A stretch of 64,000 nucleotides of DNA from Rhytidiadelphus loreus (GCA_947034895.1 OX344764.1:72459348-72523347); one strand, 5' to 3'. Positions 47,201 through 59,530 are shown, counted from the stretch's first letter. Made by a program: numbers and translations. The notes: generated by a model from the sequence alone, not told the origin.

Positions 47201-48541
47201 AAGGTATGTGCACACTTGGCATTTGCAAACACCATGCGTTAAAAGATAAAACTTCCGCATAAGAAGGAAATAATTATTCTTTTATGGAGCTCATGTTCGG
47301 AACTGCTGTTAGAGTTTTTTAACTACCTTCAGTTCACACATGACTCAGATTCCTTCAACCGCACACTACAGCCAGAGATCAACCTCTGCAAAAAATGATT
47401 GAAATTTCAAAATCTGAATGATTTTGAAATTAACAAATCATCTTGCTAAATCCAAGGAAGATTAATCACAAGGAAATACTAAATCCTCGAAATGATGTCA
47501 ACTCAATTTGTTGCCTCCATTAAATATTGAGTGGAGAGATTGTTTTTATAATGGTATCCATTTTTCATCATGAATCCTCAAAGGATATGGGACAATTTGA
47601 AGATGAGAGCTTGACCACTCATTGTCAAAATGCAAGAATTATGTTCAATGTAGAACTTTAGATTTCATTTTGTCATAATAGAATAATTTTTCTTAAGAAA
47701 TTTTTAACTAAGAAAAGTTGGTAAATCAAGCTAACTTTCATCTCCAAAAATACATTAGAGATTTAAAGCCTCCAATCAAAATTTAGGGACAAAATTCAAA
47801 GAAGATGTTTGAAAATGTCAAAGAAAATGTCCCTCTGAACCCCTCTTTGAATTTTGTCCCTAACTTTTGATTGGAGGCTTTAAATCTCTAACGGATTTTT
47901 GGTGATCAAAGTTAGCTTGATTTAAAAACTTTTCTTAGTCCAAAATTTCTTAAAAAATATTATTCTACTATGAAAACATGAGATTTGAAGTTCTACATTG
48001 AACACAAATCTTGCTTTTGACTTGACTAGATATGAGTGATTGAACTTCTACTTATCCTAATTTACACATCCCATATAGGTTGTATTACCTCCCATTACTC
48101 CACTTGTATAAAGACATTGCCTATGCAACCTCATGTTTTCACATTGGTAGAGGGTTCCAAATACACACGAGGGGATTTTTGAAAATTGCAAAATTGCAAT
48201 ATTTTTTATTTTTCCAAGTGGGGTCTTTTTAATTTCTGCCTTGGGCATCCCCAATGCTCTTATGTTAATGGGCTGTCGAGAGCTCCATTTGATAAGAGCG
48301 GTTGTCAAGTGCTAAAATCTTCATTTTTAGAAGATTACCAAGTTGTTACGGATTACTTTCGTAGTGGTGGGACAACAATAAAGAAGTGATTAATGGTGTA
48401 GTAGCGTTGTCAAGTCCATGCCACCTTGGTTGCCATGTAGGTTCGGTTTTTTTATTTAAGCACTCACATCGAAACAAGCTATGATTTACAATGATTTAAT
48501 GCCTTAACGTCGCCACCATAACGTCAAGTGTGCACGTACCT
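47201..48541. mobile_element. TIR element AAGGTATGTGCACACTTG with internal long hairpin
   Basis: The left end AAGGTATGTGCACACTTGGC and the complement of the right end, AAGGTACGTGCACACTTGAC, match at 18 of 20. It interrupts a sequence that is continuous in unit A ('tatagtttaaggaatac', near 23270-23285). Its core is a long inverted repeat (47625-48022). No transposase frame. Confidence 0.75.
47625..48022. repeat. Long hairpin, arms about 178 bp
   Basis: Left arm 47625-47801 and right arm 47844-48022 are imperfect inverse copies ('gttcaatgtagaac' with 'gttctacattgaac', 'aagcctccaatcaaaa' with 'ttttgattggaggctt'), separated by a loop of about 42 bases. Confidence 0.8.
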
Positions 48542-48543
48542 TA

Positions 48544-48767
48544 ACCCTTAAACGTCGAAGGGGGGACCCTCGAAATCTTCCTTTTCTATTACCGTGTGAA
48601 TCATTGACCTCCAAAATTGCAAAAGTAGTCATTAGAAGTCAAACTACTGTAGAAGATCATTCCTTTCCAAAACAAATTTAGAGGATGAATAGTTGCACTT
48701 ATGTCTTATACAGTTTGATTCCTTGTCATCCATCGGACACAAAACATCCGCCTCGACGTTCAAGGGT
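48544..48767. mobile_element. Short MITE with ACCCTTAAACGTCG ends
   Basis: 224 bp flanked by TA. The ends ACCCTTAAACGTCGAAGG and the inverse of ACCCTTGAACGTCGAGG correspond. It sits directly at the right border of 47201-48541, and both are absent from unit A. Confidence 0.75.
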
Positions 48768-51336
48768 TAAGGAATACAAATATGCCTCGCTTTTGACGCC
48801 CAGTCTTATTGGGTCGTCTTTACAACACATCATCTCCCAAAGCTCCTTCTCCTAGAGGTCCTTCAGAATCTTGCCAACAACATTCTCTTCCAGAGACTAA
48901 TTACATTCTTTTCTTATTACTTCTGTATGATGGTATCAAAAACATTGTGAACGTACTTGTACTGAGCTTAGTAATTTAGTTGGGCTCTGACCTCTTGCAA
49001 TGGTCCATAGCATAATAGCAGGGCAGAAATTCAAACATAACTTCATCTCATTGCAAGAAAAAGTCCTCTGCTGCAAATATATATTCTCTAGTATTGACCA
49101 TCTATGCCATAACTTATACCTCATAGTAACTTAGGTTGTTGTTGAGATTTGTACTTTCTCTCTTTCGATTCTGTTATTATTATTGACTTGATCAAACATA
49201 GGTCCCAGATACAAATAGCTCTAAAACCTCTTCTTTATGGGGCAATGTTCATGTGTAGTGTGCAGAGACCTTCTCTTCATCAACTATAACATTGTATAGC
49301 TTGTTGAATTCATCTTTGTCATTATTATATGCCAAGCAACAATATAACCTGGTTTATGGCATCATATATACCCTCCTCTCTTTGTGTTAATATTTGATAT
49401 CATAATAGTCCTGCTTTCTCCTCTTCTGATATGAATGTTGACTATCCAAGCGTAGTGCAAATATAATGTTTTACTTTCATAGTTATTGGCATAGTCTTCC
49501 CTCTAAGGAAAAAGACATCTCACAACCAAGGTTCGTTTATTACAATATCCCACGCGATAGTAGCTTAAGATCCAGCTTCTCCCCCATCATGACATCGGAT
49601 AGTTCTATGTTTGTAATTTTGATATTGCTTGTAATAATATCTATACATGTTGTAATGCAAATCATCTTAACAAGCTTAGCAACAGAAACAACATATGATG
49701 ATAGTTACAAGTAACACTTTTCTTATTGCATCCTTTCTTATTGCAAAATATACAATAATAGATTGAGTTTACAGACAATAGGTGGGCCTACACAAGATTC
49801 AAGATGGAAAGCTAAATTAAATGATTACAGTATTTGTGGCTTCTCTAAATGCATAAACTTCTTTAAGTGCATAGTCATGGCACCATGCACTAAGAGAGGT
49901 TCTAGTTCTATATGCTTTGCCTTCATTATACCCAAGTCCAAGTCAAAAACCACTTTTACAACTATTCTTTTATTATCATCTCTCAAGCCTAGAACCATAG
50001 ATGGATGAACGACAATATTATCCTCTTTCGGAGGGCTAGCTATAAAGTGCATTCTCGGATTAAAATGCTTTTACCACCAGTAATCTCTAGTAAGGTAGTC
50101 TACTATGAAAGCGACCTTTTAAGAGCTGATTGCGTTGGAGGGAAGCTAAACTCTTTGAAACAAATTTTCGTAAGTTTTTGCAAGAAGACAATTGGAATTG
50201 GCATGTAACCCAAGTTGTTTCATATTTTTTGGACCTTTGTGGAATTAGTTACAAATTTTTGAAGTTGAAATGTACATTGTTGATACATTGAAGAAAGCAA
50301 AATGTACCTATGTGCTAGTGGTTGCTTTTAGAGCAAAGTAACTTGCAGTATCTTTGGGCAAGGGGTAAATCTTCTAACATGCATATAGAGTCAAAAAGTA
50401 TATTTCTATTTGTCCTACTATTTGGCCATGCCAAAGTTACCTCTCTTACAATAGCTAGCCCCTTTTGGATGAGGCACCTGTTTTCACAAATTAGATTTTT
50501 ATGTTTCAAATCAATTGTGGTTTAGGCGATAGTCCACATATACAAGAGAAACACAAATGCTAGGCAGGTGTACATTGGAAGTCACAACTATCACTTATCT
50601 TGAAGCATGGACGATTTTGTTATTAGTCTATGGTTAGAAATAGGGTGACCTATATAAAAAGACTAGGATGAACAAAATCTTCACGAAAGAAAGTCATGGT
50701 GTTTTTGTTTCTAAGGAAAAAAATGTTAAAAATATGAAATCCTTATGTAATCTATTTCTCTAAATGGGAAAATTTTCCCCCTCATCATATCGAAACAATA
50801 GATATTATGAATTGCTTAAGTGATTAGAAACAAGTCATCTACCTTACCTTGAATGAGTCCATAGCTTTTAGTGATTGTAGTCTAAGAAGTGAAGAAAATG
50901 ATGTAGGAGTACAATCAAGTACAATAATCTTACAAACTACCTATTTGAGACATTCAAAGAATTTTGTACAATGTGGAATATAATTGGTATATTTTGGCAA
51001 GCATAATTATCATTGCATCCTTATGCAATTCCAAACAAGCATACCAAATTTCAGTTTCAAAAAACCAAAATTCCATTTTAAGTGATTTTTTTTTATTGAA
51101 TTTTTATGGTTTTATATGATAATTCATTGAAAAACATTAGACTGTGATGAATTTCTTAAATTCAATTGAGAAGATATCTAGGAAACATCTATATGTACAT
51201 CCTCCTTTCAACGAGTGTTTGTAGAAAAGTTTTACAATTATGGGCAATTTCGTTATAAAAGCCAAATTTTGCAATTTTATAGATTTTATAGTTCAGACTA
51301 AGCATTTTGAAATGTTCAACTATCCTAGATTTCCTT
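48768..51336. other. Unit B intergenic, matches unit A 23.3-27.2 kb
   Basis: Collinear with unit A but lacking the MITEs at 23450, 24428, 24853 and 25183. It includes the shared TAAGGTA-end MITE at about 50093-50345. Part of 50.96-51.17 kb resembles 27.78-27.96 kb in inverted orientation. No gene recognised. Confidence 0.5.
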
Positions 51337-51910
51337 GGGGGGGTCACTCAATGTATTCATTGGATCACATGCGATCAAAATCTTTGACCCCTATCTTATA
51401 TTTTAAAATATTATTAAAATAGTGTGAAAAAATTATAGTATGTTACACTATGGTGGAAGTTCATATTATGAATTTTTGAGATTTTTTTATATTTGAAATA
51501 GTTATTTACAAATTTTGTAAGAAAATAAATACATTGTATAGTTGGAAAAAAAAATTGGCCCCCTATTTTATATGGTAAGTAATATTTTAAAAATAAATTT
51601 TAAATTTCCAATAAATGAAGGCTTGGTTAAAGTTTATGCATACCAAAGTTGGATACAATTGTCATTCAAATGCAATCTTGAAAAATATTTGAAGTGAAAA
51701 TACAACCATTTTAGTGCAATCTTCAATTGTGCATTTGGATATCTTGTTGAATTCAATTGAATCCAAATTTTTTCCACATAAAAGATATATTGATTATATA
51801 ACAACACCCAAGAATTTGGAGCTAAATCTAAATTTATTAAAAAGTAAAGAGGGATAGAAAATTTACTTGATTGCACAAGATATCCAAAGAATACATTGAG
51901 TGAACCCTAG
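51337..51910. mobile_element. TIR element GGGTCACTCAATGTATTC (unit B only)
   Basis: The left end 'ggggtcactcaatgtattc' near 51340 is the inverse of the right end 'gaatacattgagtgaaccc' near 51890-51908. About 570 bp. Unit A has no such sequence at this place. Target duplication not resolved. Confidence 0.6.
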
Positions 51911-53546
51911 GTGTGATCATTCTAGCAAGTAAACTAAACTATGTGGAATTTTACTTTCTTAATTGTGAAAAACTAAAAATTGAGTTCAAAAATGAATCCT
52001 AGATGTTATTTTTTTAAGAAGAGCTTGGATTGCCCCTATACAAAACTCTCCATAACTTTCTCATCTCTAGTCCAAATGGAATGAGTCAAATCTTTGCATA
52101 TAAACAAAAATGTATTTTCTATGGGAAACACAAATTTTAAATTTTTGTTTTGAATTTTTGTGATTTTTTGTGTACTATATGTCGAACTCCTTTCTAAGCA
52201 TACTCTAGCATAATTTTTGCTCTAGGTATAGAAATTATATTCTCAAAAAGCTAAATAAATGTGTTTTCCTATATTCCAAAAACGTTTCAGAAAATCATGT
52301 CACAAAATGGAGCTCATAAGAGGTAACCTCTTGAACCTTGCAATGTTCCCTGAGGGTATACTTGACTTGGTCCTCTTTACGGGTTAACCCAAATGAAACC
52401 ATTGCGTCAACAACCCAGAATAAAAAGTATGAAAACGGTGATGAAGCTACGGTGTAAGCTGAAACCTACATCCAGACCCAGTTTGAGCTTCAATGCACAG
52501 ATGGGGTCCCCGTTTTGGTGCTCCAAGTTTTGTCCATATATTGAGATTGCTAGTTGGCATAGAAAGTTCGGCCATTCTGAGGGAATGAAGAAGACCAATC
52601 TCTTGAAAATTTTCCATTCCAACTTCAGTACAGTACTGTGAAATCAACAGTCACAGTCTAATGGATTATTAATCTTCTACCTGCATAAGATACCTTACGT
52701 ATTCAAAACTTCTGGTACGTGAATGCCACGGCAAATGGGAAAAAAAGGCCTATTTGGGGTCAAATTCGAGACATGTGGGGTCTTCTGCCTGTACACCCAA
52801 TTGGCAGTCTAGAATGACGAGTTTGTCAAACACGCATGAGTGTCGCACTCACAGGCAAGGACTGCACGGCACTTCAGTTGAGCTTCCTTGAAGTTACCAG
52901 GAAATAAAGGTATTCTGGGACAGCTCTCCACAAGCACAGGCAATGGGAATGAAGTGAAACTGAAAGCAGGGAAAATGGTTGCTTTTCCACTGTGGGTACT
53001 GTGATTAGATAAAGTATATGTCTATGGGTTTGGGTTTGGATTGGGAAATGGAAAATCTAGGCCACAAAAGTAGCGATGAAATGGTGAAGTGACGCACTCA
53101 TATCTCCCCATAGTGCTGAAGCGCGTGTGACGACTGTAAGCTCCAGGCAAGTCCCATGGCCATATTCTACAGTAGAAGCTTTGCAATTCGAGGCGGCGAC
53201 AGACAAAATAGAAAGCCATTCAGCAGATAAATTCGATCCGTCTGTCTAGTTTGATGCAAAATTGTTTCGAGTTTGTCATGATTTCTGTGAGACAAGTCTT
53301 GCTAGCCGAAAATGGTACCGGATTTTATCTGCTGGCACCCCTCTGCTCTTGCTCTTTCATGTTCTTGCAATCCTCAGCAGGGTGGTCTAGTTCTGAGTTT
53401 GTCCGTGTCCAGCACTTGAGTTCAGAAATCATCGAGAAAATTTGAGCTTGTAGTTCTGAAGCCGAGCAGCAGGGGTTGCAGCTTCGTCTGATCCTCGAGT
53501 CGAATTCACTCCGAGTGTCTGTATATTTGGAACTCTGACGCCATAT

Positions 53547-56132
53547 ATGGCCGAGGAGAAGGGAAAAGTTGTGCTCTTCGGCACGCGATGGTCCGGCAGA
53601 GCACCCGTGGCAAAGATGCTCGTGAGTGGGGAGCTCAAGGATTGCTCCTTGGAGCCCACAGACTCCAACAACGAATGCGAGATATACGTAGGCAGAGGCT
53701 GGACCGTCATAGACACCATGGACTTTGGTGAGCCACTGGGCGGCATTGTCCCTGACGAGTATGTCACGAAGATGGTGATCGACTTTCTGAATGAAGTGAA
53801 AGGACGCTACAGCCACATCATCTTTGTGGTGGATAGAGCCGACTTTCCATTACATTCTGAAGGCGTCAACTCCGTTGAGTTTCTGTGGCGAACATTTCTT
53901 GAAACTTTCAAAGGTGGTGAAGAAAACTTTGTCGTCCTAGTCACAAACGAATGGCCGGCGTGGACAGTGGAGGAGAGCGAGCTGGATGTGAGGAAGATGT
54001 TTCCTGAGTGCAAACACTTTCTGTACTTAGGAGATCGAGATCCTAAATGGTATCGAAATGATGGTGACGTTGTTTCTAGGGTTGAGGCTCTCGAGAGATT
54101 TGAGAAGGAGATGGAAATGATGTTCACCGCCGCTAACTGTCCATGGACGGAGCTAGAAATCTCGAAAATGGGAGATGCGGAGATACAAGAAACGGCCGCG
54201 AAAATCTCTCGTCACTTAACGTCTAGTCCGGCAGTTAAGCCACGCCAGTGGGGGTCGGGGGAGTCAAAGATCATGGGCGAATTCGATGCCTACACACCTC
54301 CACCATCCGACAAACAAGTTTTGCAAGGGAAGGCTAGGGAAGTTTTAAGGGTCCGGGACGAGATGCAGAACCTTGATAAGGAGGTGAAGTTTTTCCACCG
54401 CCAATGTGAGTATCTTCTCCAAAGAAGCATGGGAGCATCAAAAGAACTTCACGACTTGGTCAGTGGAACAGTTACAGCGTGGGACGACGACGACGACTAC
54501 CGCTTAGCACCTTTGCTAAAATCTCTAGACAGACTGGTTAGTTGTACGGAGGCTGCGAAGGAATTACTGCAACTGTGTGGTAATAGTGAAAAGGAGCACG
54601 AGGTCGCCTTGACACTCTCCACTTGCCCTCTTCCCGGTACTACAAATTTTCAAGTTTCCAAGTTTGCTTTCGTGATTCGTGACCTGGACTGGTCTCTCGA
54701 TGTATTCCGCTTTGTGTTGCACAATCCAGAAGCACAACGTGCTAGCAGTGAAAGTGAACGGCAATCCTGGCTGTCGAAATTTTTGTGGTGTGAGTCAAGA
54801 GGCAGGCTGGTTTATGTGGGAGACGGTGAAGACAAGGGCATTGTTGAGTCCAGTACTATGGCAGCGGATCATAATAGACAAGCTCAAGACCAACGAGATC
54901 TAGTTTCAGCCATGGAGAGTCACTTCACGACCTTTCAAAACCCCAAGAAGGCTGACTCTAGTTCGTCTGGCTTTCGAGGAGGTTTAAGAAAGAAAATCAC
55001 AACCAAGCAGCTCTCCAGTTCCGAGATTGTTAGTTACATGTCCATTTTGAGAAACAGGTTGCAAGGCGATGCATCTTTCGATGGCGACTCGAGTATCAAG
55101 ACAGTTCCAGAGTGTTTTAGGATTCCGGAAAAACAACAATACAAGGCAGTCCAGTTGATTGGAAAGGGAAGTTATAAGGAGGTTTACAAATGCGACTGGT
55201 TGGGAATGAATGTGGCCATCGCCACTGAACCCCACCGTAATGGCCAGTCGGACCAAGGAGGAGAAGATTCCAGGACCGTCCTTGAAGCCGAGGCAGGACT
55301 GTTGGCAAGGGTGCAACATCCGAATGTTGTAACGTTCATAGGGTATGGCTACGATGAGGAGAATCGGCGCGGGTTCCAAGTGTCGGAGATTTTGGAATCA
55401 AGCCTTCGGGCTCTCATAAATAACAGAATTGGCTCAGAGCGGGGCTACAAGACCTCCACTTACCCGTTGTCTTTCAGGGAATCGATGTACATAATGTGTC
55501 AAACTCGGACCTCCATTTATCCGTTCTCTGTCTCGCAGTCGATCGATATATTGCTTCAAATTGTGGAAGCGATGATTCGCGTGCATGAGTGTGGAGTGAT
55601 ATACCTGGATTTGAAAGCGGACAATTGCCTCACTAATGGTCAGGTTGATGGACGTGGCTTGCTTGTGGCCATAACTGATTTTGGAACATCCGAGGTGCAA
55701 AGCCCTGAGATGGGGTGTCATTTCAACACACCGAATAAAGGATCCCGTCGTTGGATGGCACCTGAGCTTTATCAACGGCCCGGCGATGAGGTGAAGCTGT
55801 ACACATGGTCTGCCGATGTATACAGCTTCGGGATGACTTGCTACGAGGTCGTCACTGGCGAGGTGCCGTTTGGGAAATTATCTCTAAGATTGGTGGGAGA
55901 GGCGGTATGTGATGAGCGACGGCCTCCCATTCCAGACAACTGTCCGGATGAGTTGAGGGAGTTGATGACCAAGTGCTGGGCTCACATTCCTGAAGATCGA
56001 CCAACTTTTAAGGAGATTCGGGAAATTTTGTGGCGTTGTAAATTCTATTACACCATTTTCTACTCAGATTCGCATGGAAAGTTCGTCCAAGAGCCCAAGA
56101 AAAAGAAAAAAGTGTTGTGCGGTTTGATTTAA
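53547..56132 (+). CDS. AIG1-like GTPase/helical/TKL pseudokinase protein, copy B
   Basis: Paralogue of the 31946 gene: 861 aa, intronless, same start context, same degenerate GTPase and kinase motifs (GTRWSGRAP; VAIA; YLDLKADN; intact DFG) and the same CaaX tail. I count 22 residue differences, 17 of them in the first 247 residues and none after residue 584. The cluster at 243-247 replaces VFVRH with MGEFD, with many changed bases in a few codons. Other changes include G142E, K143E, H174D, D319R and R584G. The leader and 3' flank also match copy A. Full length with no break, so both copies may be expressed. Confidence 0.85.
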   Translation: MAEEKGKVVLFGTRWSGRAPVAKMLVSGELKDCSLEPTDSNNECEIYVGRGWTVIDTMDFGEPLGGIVPDEYVTKMVIDFLNEVKGRYSHIIFVVDRADFPLHSEGVNSVEFLWRTFLETFKGGEENFVVLVTNEWPAWTVEESELDVRKMFPECKHFLYLGDRDPKWYRNDGDVVSRVEALERFEKEMEMMFTAANCPWTELEISKMGDAEIQETAAKISRHLTSSPAVKPRQWGSGESKIMGEFDAYTPPPSDKQVLQGKAREVLRVRDEMQNLDKEVKFFHRQCEYLLQRSMGASKELHDLVSGTVTAWDDDDDYRLAPLLKSLDRLVSCTEAAKELLQLCGNSEKEHEVALTLSTCPLPGTTNFQVSKFAFVIRDLDWSLDVFRFVLHNPEAQRASSESERQSWLSKFLWCESRGRLVYVGDGEDKGIVESSTMAADHNRQAQDQRDLVSAMESHFTTFQNPKKADSSSSGFRGGLRKKITTKQLSSSEIVSYMSILRNRLQGDASFDGDSSIKTVPECFRIPEKQQYKAVQLIGKGSYKEVYKCDWLGMNVAIATEPHRNGQSDQGGEDSRTVLEAEAGLLARVQHPNVVTFIGYGYDEENRRGFQVSEILESSLRALINNRIGSERGYKTSTYPLSFRESMYIMCQTRTSIYPFSVSQSIDILLQIVEAMIRVHECGVIYLDLKADNCLTNGQVDGRGLLVAITDFGTSEVQSPEMGCHFNTPNKGSRRWMAPELYQRPGDEVKLYTWSADVYSFGMTCYEVVTGEVPFGKLSLRLVGEAVCDERRPPIPDNCPDELRELMTKCWAHIPEDRPTFKEIREILWRCKFYYTIFYSDSHGKFVQEPKKKKKVLCGLI

Positions 56133-56144
56133 AGGACTACGGAC

Positions 56145-56358
56145 TACCATACCCGACAACTGTCCGGAGGAGTTGAGGGTGTTGATGATCAAATGCTGGG
56201 CTCACAGTCCTGATGATTGACCAACTTTTTAGGGGAGTTGGGAAATATTATGGTGTTATGAATTATATCACACCCTCTGGAAATTAAGTCACTCATACCT
56301 GAATGGAATGTTCGCCTCAAATGCAAAGAAAAGAAAAGAAATGTTGTGCGGTTTGATG
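56145..56358 (+). pseudogene. Partial tandem copy of the kinase 3' end (unit B)
   Basis: Same remnant as 34544-34757 at the same distance from the stop codon, so the partial duplication happened before the two units separated or was homogenised with them. Confidence 0.8.
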
Positions 56359-56709
56359 CATCGGCCCCAGTGATATGCTGCCAATACCAACTCATGTTGC
56401 ACCTGGGGCAGATTTATTAGGAAGGTACAGGCTGTAGATAGAAATCAATTGGCTACAGCGGACTGGCCAAACGAGGCATGAGAAGTCGAGTCCATGTTTG
56501 GTTTTAGATTATAAAAGATGACCATCATGGAGGAGGATCTTTTTCAGCCATGGACATTCTTGCATATTCCATTAGTGGTACTACATCTCGCTCCCTGATC
56601 AATCAAACACTGGCTGCTTTAAAAGATCTGTCTCGATCAACTTGCAGTTGTCCTGATTGTGTTTTCAACGTCACCCATTCTCGCCGAGGATGGGCCATGT
56701 TTTAATATA

Positions 56710-57033
56710 AGGTAACAGGTCCATAAATAGACCATTTAAGAGCTGGAACTGATTTTGGGGGAGGTGAAACTTCTTGAAATATTTTCAGTAAATTATCCTT
56801 GAAAGACAAGTCGAATTGGCATCTAACCCAAGTTGTTTCATATGTTTTGGAGCTTTCTGGAATTAGATATGAATTTTTGAAGTTCAAATGCAGTCGGCTC
56901 TAAAATCACCCACCTCCTGAAATGTACCGTATTTGTACATTGCTGATACAATAAAAAAGCAACATGTACAAAAAGTGTACATTTTAGGAAGTGGGCGATT
57001 TTAGAGCCTGAGCACTTTATGAACCTATTACCT
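56710..57033. mobile_element. MITE, TAAGGTA-end family (unit B copy)
   Basis: Counterpart of 35109-35432 with the same TA borders and no visible difference. Confidence 0.8.
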
Positions 57034-57346
57034 TATTGCTAGAATTTAAGCCATTCTTCTTGAGTGACACATCCTGTACTGCACACTCCCTGAGCATATT
57101 CAGAGGAGACTTAACAATTCTGTTGAGATCATTGCTCGCCCAGTTTCGAAGCATTGAATTCTACAGTCAAGAATTATGTATTAACCTACTGCACCAATGC
57201 TTAGCTATTGAGATTTGAATATGTGGCCAACCAAGAAAATTAGCTTTACGTTTGGTTTTGCTAATTCAACGGAAAATGTGTTCTAGTTTCCATAGTTCTT
57301 GGGAGAACAACCTTTTGAAACATCTTGGCAGACTACTCCACTTGTA

Positions 57347-57460
57347 AGGTGGGTACACCTAAAAGCGCCACTTATTGGCACTGTGTATAGTTACTGTTGT
57401 TAGGCTGATCAGATTTTGATTTCGCTTTTAGGTCAGGTGCCATTTTAGGTGTACCTACCT
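57347..57460. mobile_element. Very short MITE (unit B copy)
   Basis: Counterpart of 35746-35859, 114 bp with TA borders and near-perfect inverted ends. Confidence 0.8.
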
Positions 57461-57830
57461 TATACCATGCAATGCTGTTGATATAGCATGCAGTCTTTAT
57501 TTCTACTCGTGACACGTACAAGAGGGCTTATATTTGTCAAATTTCCATCTTGGATTTCTCCTATTTCTGCCTACAAGCTTTGAAGCTCGTCCATCTCTGT
57601 ACATATTCTCAGGCAAAGTTGGAGCTAGCTGATCGGTGGAGCGGAATCTTCTGTCAACATGAGTGTATTTATTGAATGAAAATCTATAATGTACGTGATA
57701 TCCAAACTTGATGCATGTCAGAATTGATAGATTAACTCGAGAGACAAGATTCTGAGACTGAGGACCAATTCTCTTGTAAGTAGCTGAACAAGAGTGAAGA
57801 GTGATTAGGCATTTGTTGCCACTCTTGTAG

Positions 57831-58832
57831 GGCGGATTTAGGAGCAGAAGCGAATCCAAAACTGTTGTTACAGTTGACAAACACATTGGATGGGGGGGAG
57901 TTCCGAATGCTGGGTCACCAGATGGTGGATTTCATTGCCCACTACTTCCAGTACATTGAAACTTTCCCTGTTCAGAGCCAGGCCCAGGTATTCACGCATT
58001 TGGATCCCTTCATATAAAATTCCCTGTTATTTTAAATAACAAGTGTACCCAAAACGACAATTAAATGCCACTAAATGGGTGGGATTTCATGCGCCATTTT
58101 GAGAACTAAATTCGCTAGCTGTGCTGATAAATATGTAAATATATTACACTTCATATACAAAATTGCGCACCTCTATGGTAGGAATGTAGGATTTCCAGCC
58201 CCATTCCTCCTCCCAGGATCTCTTAATCAAACTCATTCCCTTCCTTGACTCAGGGTTCATATTCAACTCACCGCGCCATTTTATGGAATTGCCCCGATTT
58301 TGCGAAATTGATGTTCCATGTGTAGAGCCAGGTTTGCTCTTCATAAGCTCTACTTGAGTGTCTGTTTTAAAACATCTAATGTACCCGGAAAATGTATCAA
58401 TCACAGTCAACTTCTACGTACTAACCTTGTACATGTTTTTAAATATTTTGGACGTCACAACTTCCAATGTTTCAACCAGTGTACTTGTTGAAACTGATGC
58501 CTAGCCTGGAAGTACGTGCTCCTGGGAAGCAAGAATCATCCCAGGAAGTCCTTGATGGTAACTCTTGATTTCAAGTCCCTTTGAAGTCTCGATCTCAGGT
58601 GAGCGCTACTAGGAACTGAAAGGACGCATCTGATTTGCATGAATCTTCAGCTAGTCAGCTACCTTTGAAAATATGGGAGTCAGATCTAATCTGAAAAAAG
58701 TCCTTTTGTGGGTGACGGATGACGGATCGATGTTGCATGCGTGCAGATAACTTTTCAACACTAATTAAGCTCATGCTGGGCGTTACCCACAGGCAGAGTC
58801 TGAGTTTCATGCTCCACATCACTGTTGTAGAC
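57831..58832 (+). pseudogene. Group II PLP decarboxylase remnant, unit B
   Basis: Counterpart of 36230-37221. The exon region 57831-57987 is 10 bases longer than in unit A: nine bases inserted upstream and a run of seven instead of six G before the conserved EFRMLGHQMVDF part. That breaks the frame between the start of the exon and the conserved block. The QPVYLLKLMP block at 58473 and the GVTHRQSLSF block near 58780 remain. Not a working gene. Confidence 0.75.
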
Positions 58833-59064
58833 TGGCTTCGGACCATTGAGAGATAGGTAGGACATTTGTCATTCGATTTCAAGTATCGTCATCAACGGAA
58901 TGCATGCTGCGCGGAGCAGAGCTGGAATTATCGAGCAATATTCATTCAAGTTACTTACATCTTTTAGTTAGGGTTTGTTGATGGACCCTACCTATGTATG
59001 CAGGTGAAAAGGGTGGAGGGGTAATTCAGGGTTCGGCATGCGAGGCGTTGTTCGTGGTAATGTT

Positions 59065-59278
59065 AACTACTTCTGGACTCTCAAGTGGATTCTGGACAAT
59101 GGACCTCAAGGTCTCCAAATGATTATCTCTCAATGTTTGTATATATCTCTTGATGTTTGTATAGATCTTCAGATGTTTTGTAAAGATCTCTTGATGCATC
59201 TGGAGATCTCCAGATGATTATCTCTGGTTGATTATCTCCTGATGTTAATTCTGGACTTTCAAAAAGTCCAGAAGTAGT
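59065..59278. mobile_element. TIR element with 95-bp repeat (unit B copy)
   Basis: Counterpart of 37455-37762 with one 95-bp repeat fewer; the unit offset changes here from 21611 to 21516, exactly 95 bp. Confidence 0.75.
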
Positions 59279-59530
59279 TAAATGTAGCATAATTATGCCC
59301 TGAATTATTCCCTATGAATACAGGATGTTAAACACCAATTTTCATAGCAAGGTGATTCAAAAGAAATTTTGTTCTTTTTCAGTCCCTTAACCTAAGACAT
59401 GTGGTTTTTCACTCCTAACTTTTGCATCGTTTGTCTGTTGTTTGTTAAATTTGAAACAAAAGGTATGTGTGGTAGTTGTAGATGTTGAGTTATTGTTTTG
59501 CATTTTTTTTTTAAATTGTATATTACTTTA

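Noticed and set aside
53325..53816. 163-codon minus-strand frame overlapping the start of kinase copy B
   Set aside because: Open in B but interrupted in the nearly identical unit A sequence; antisense shadow.
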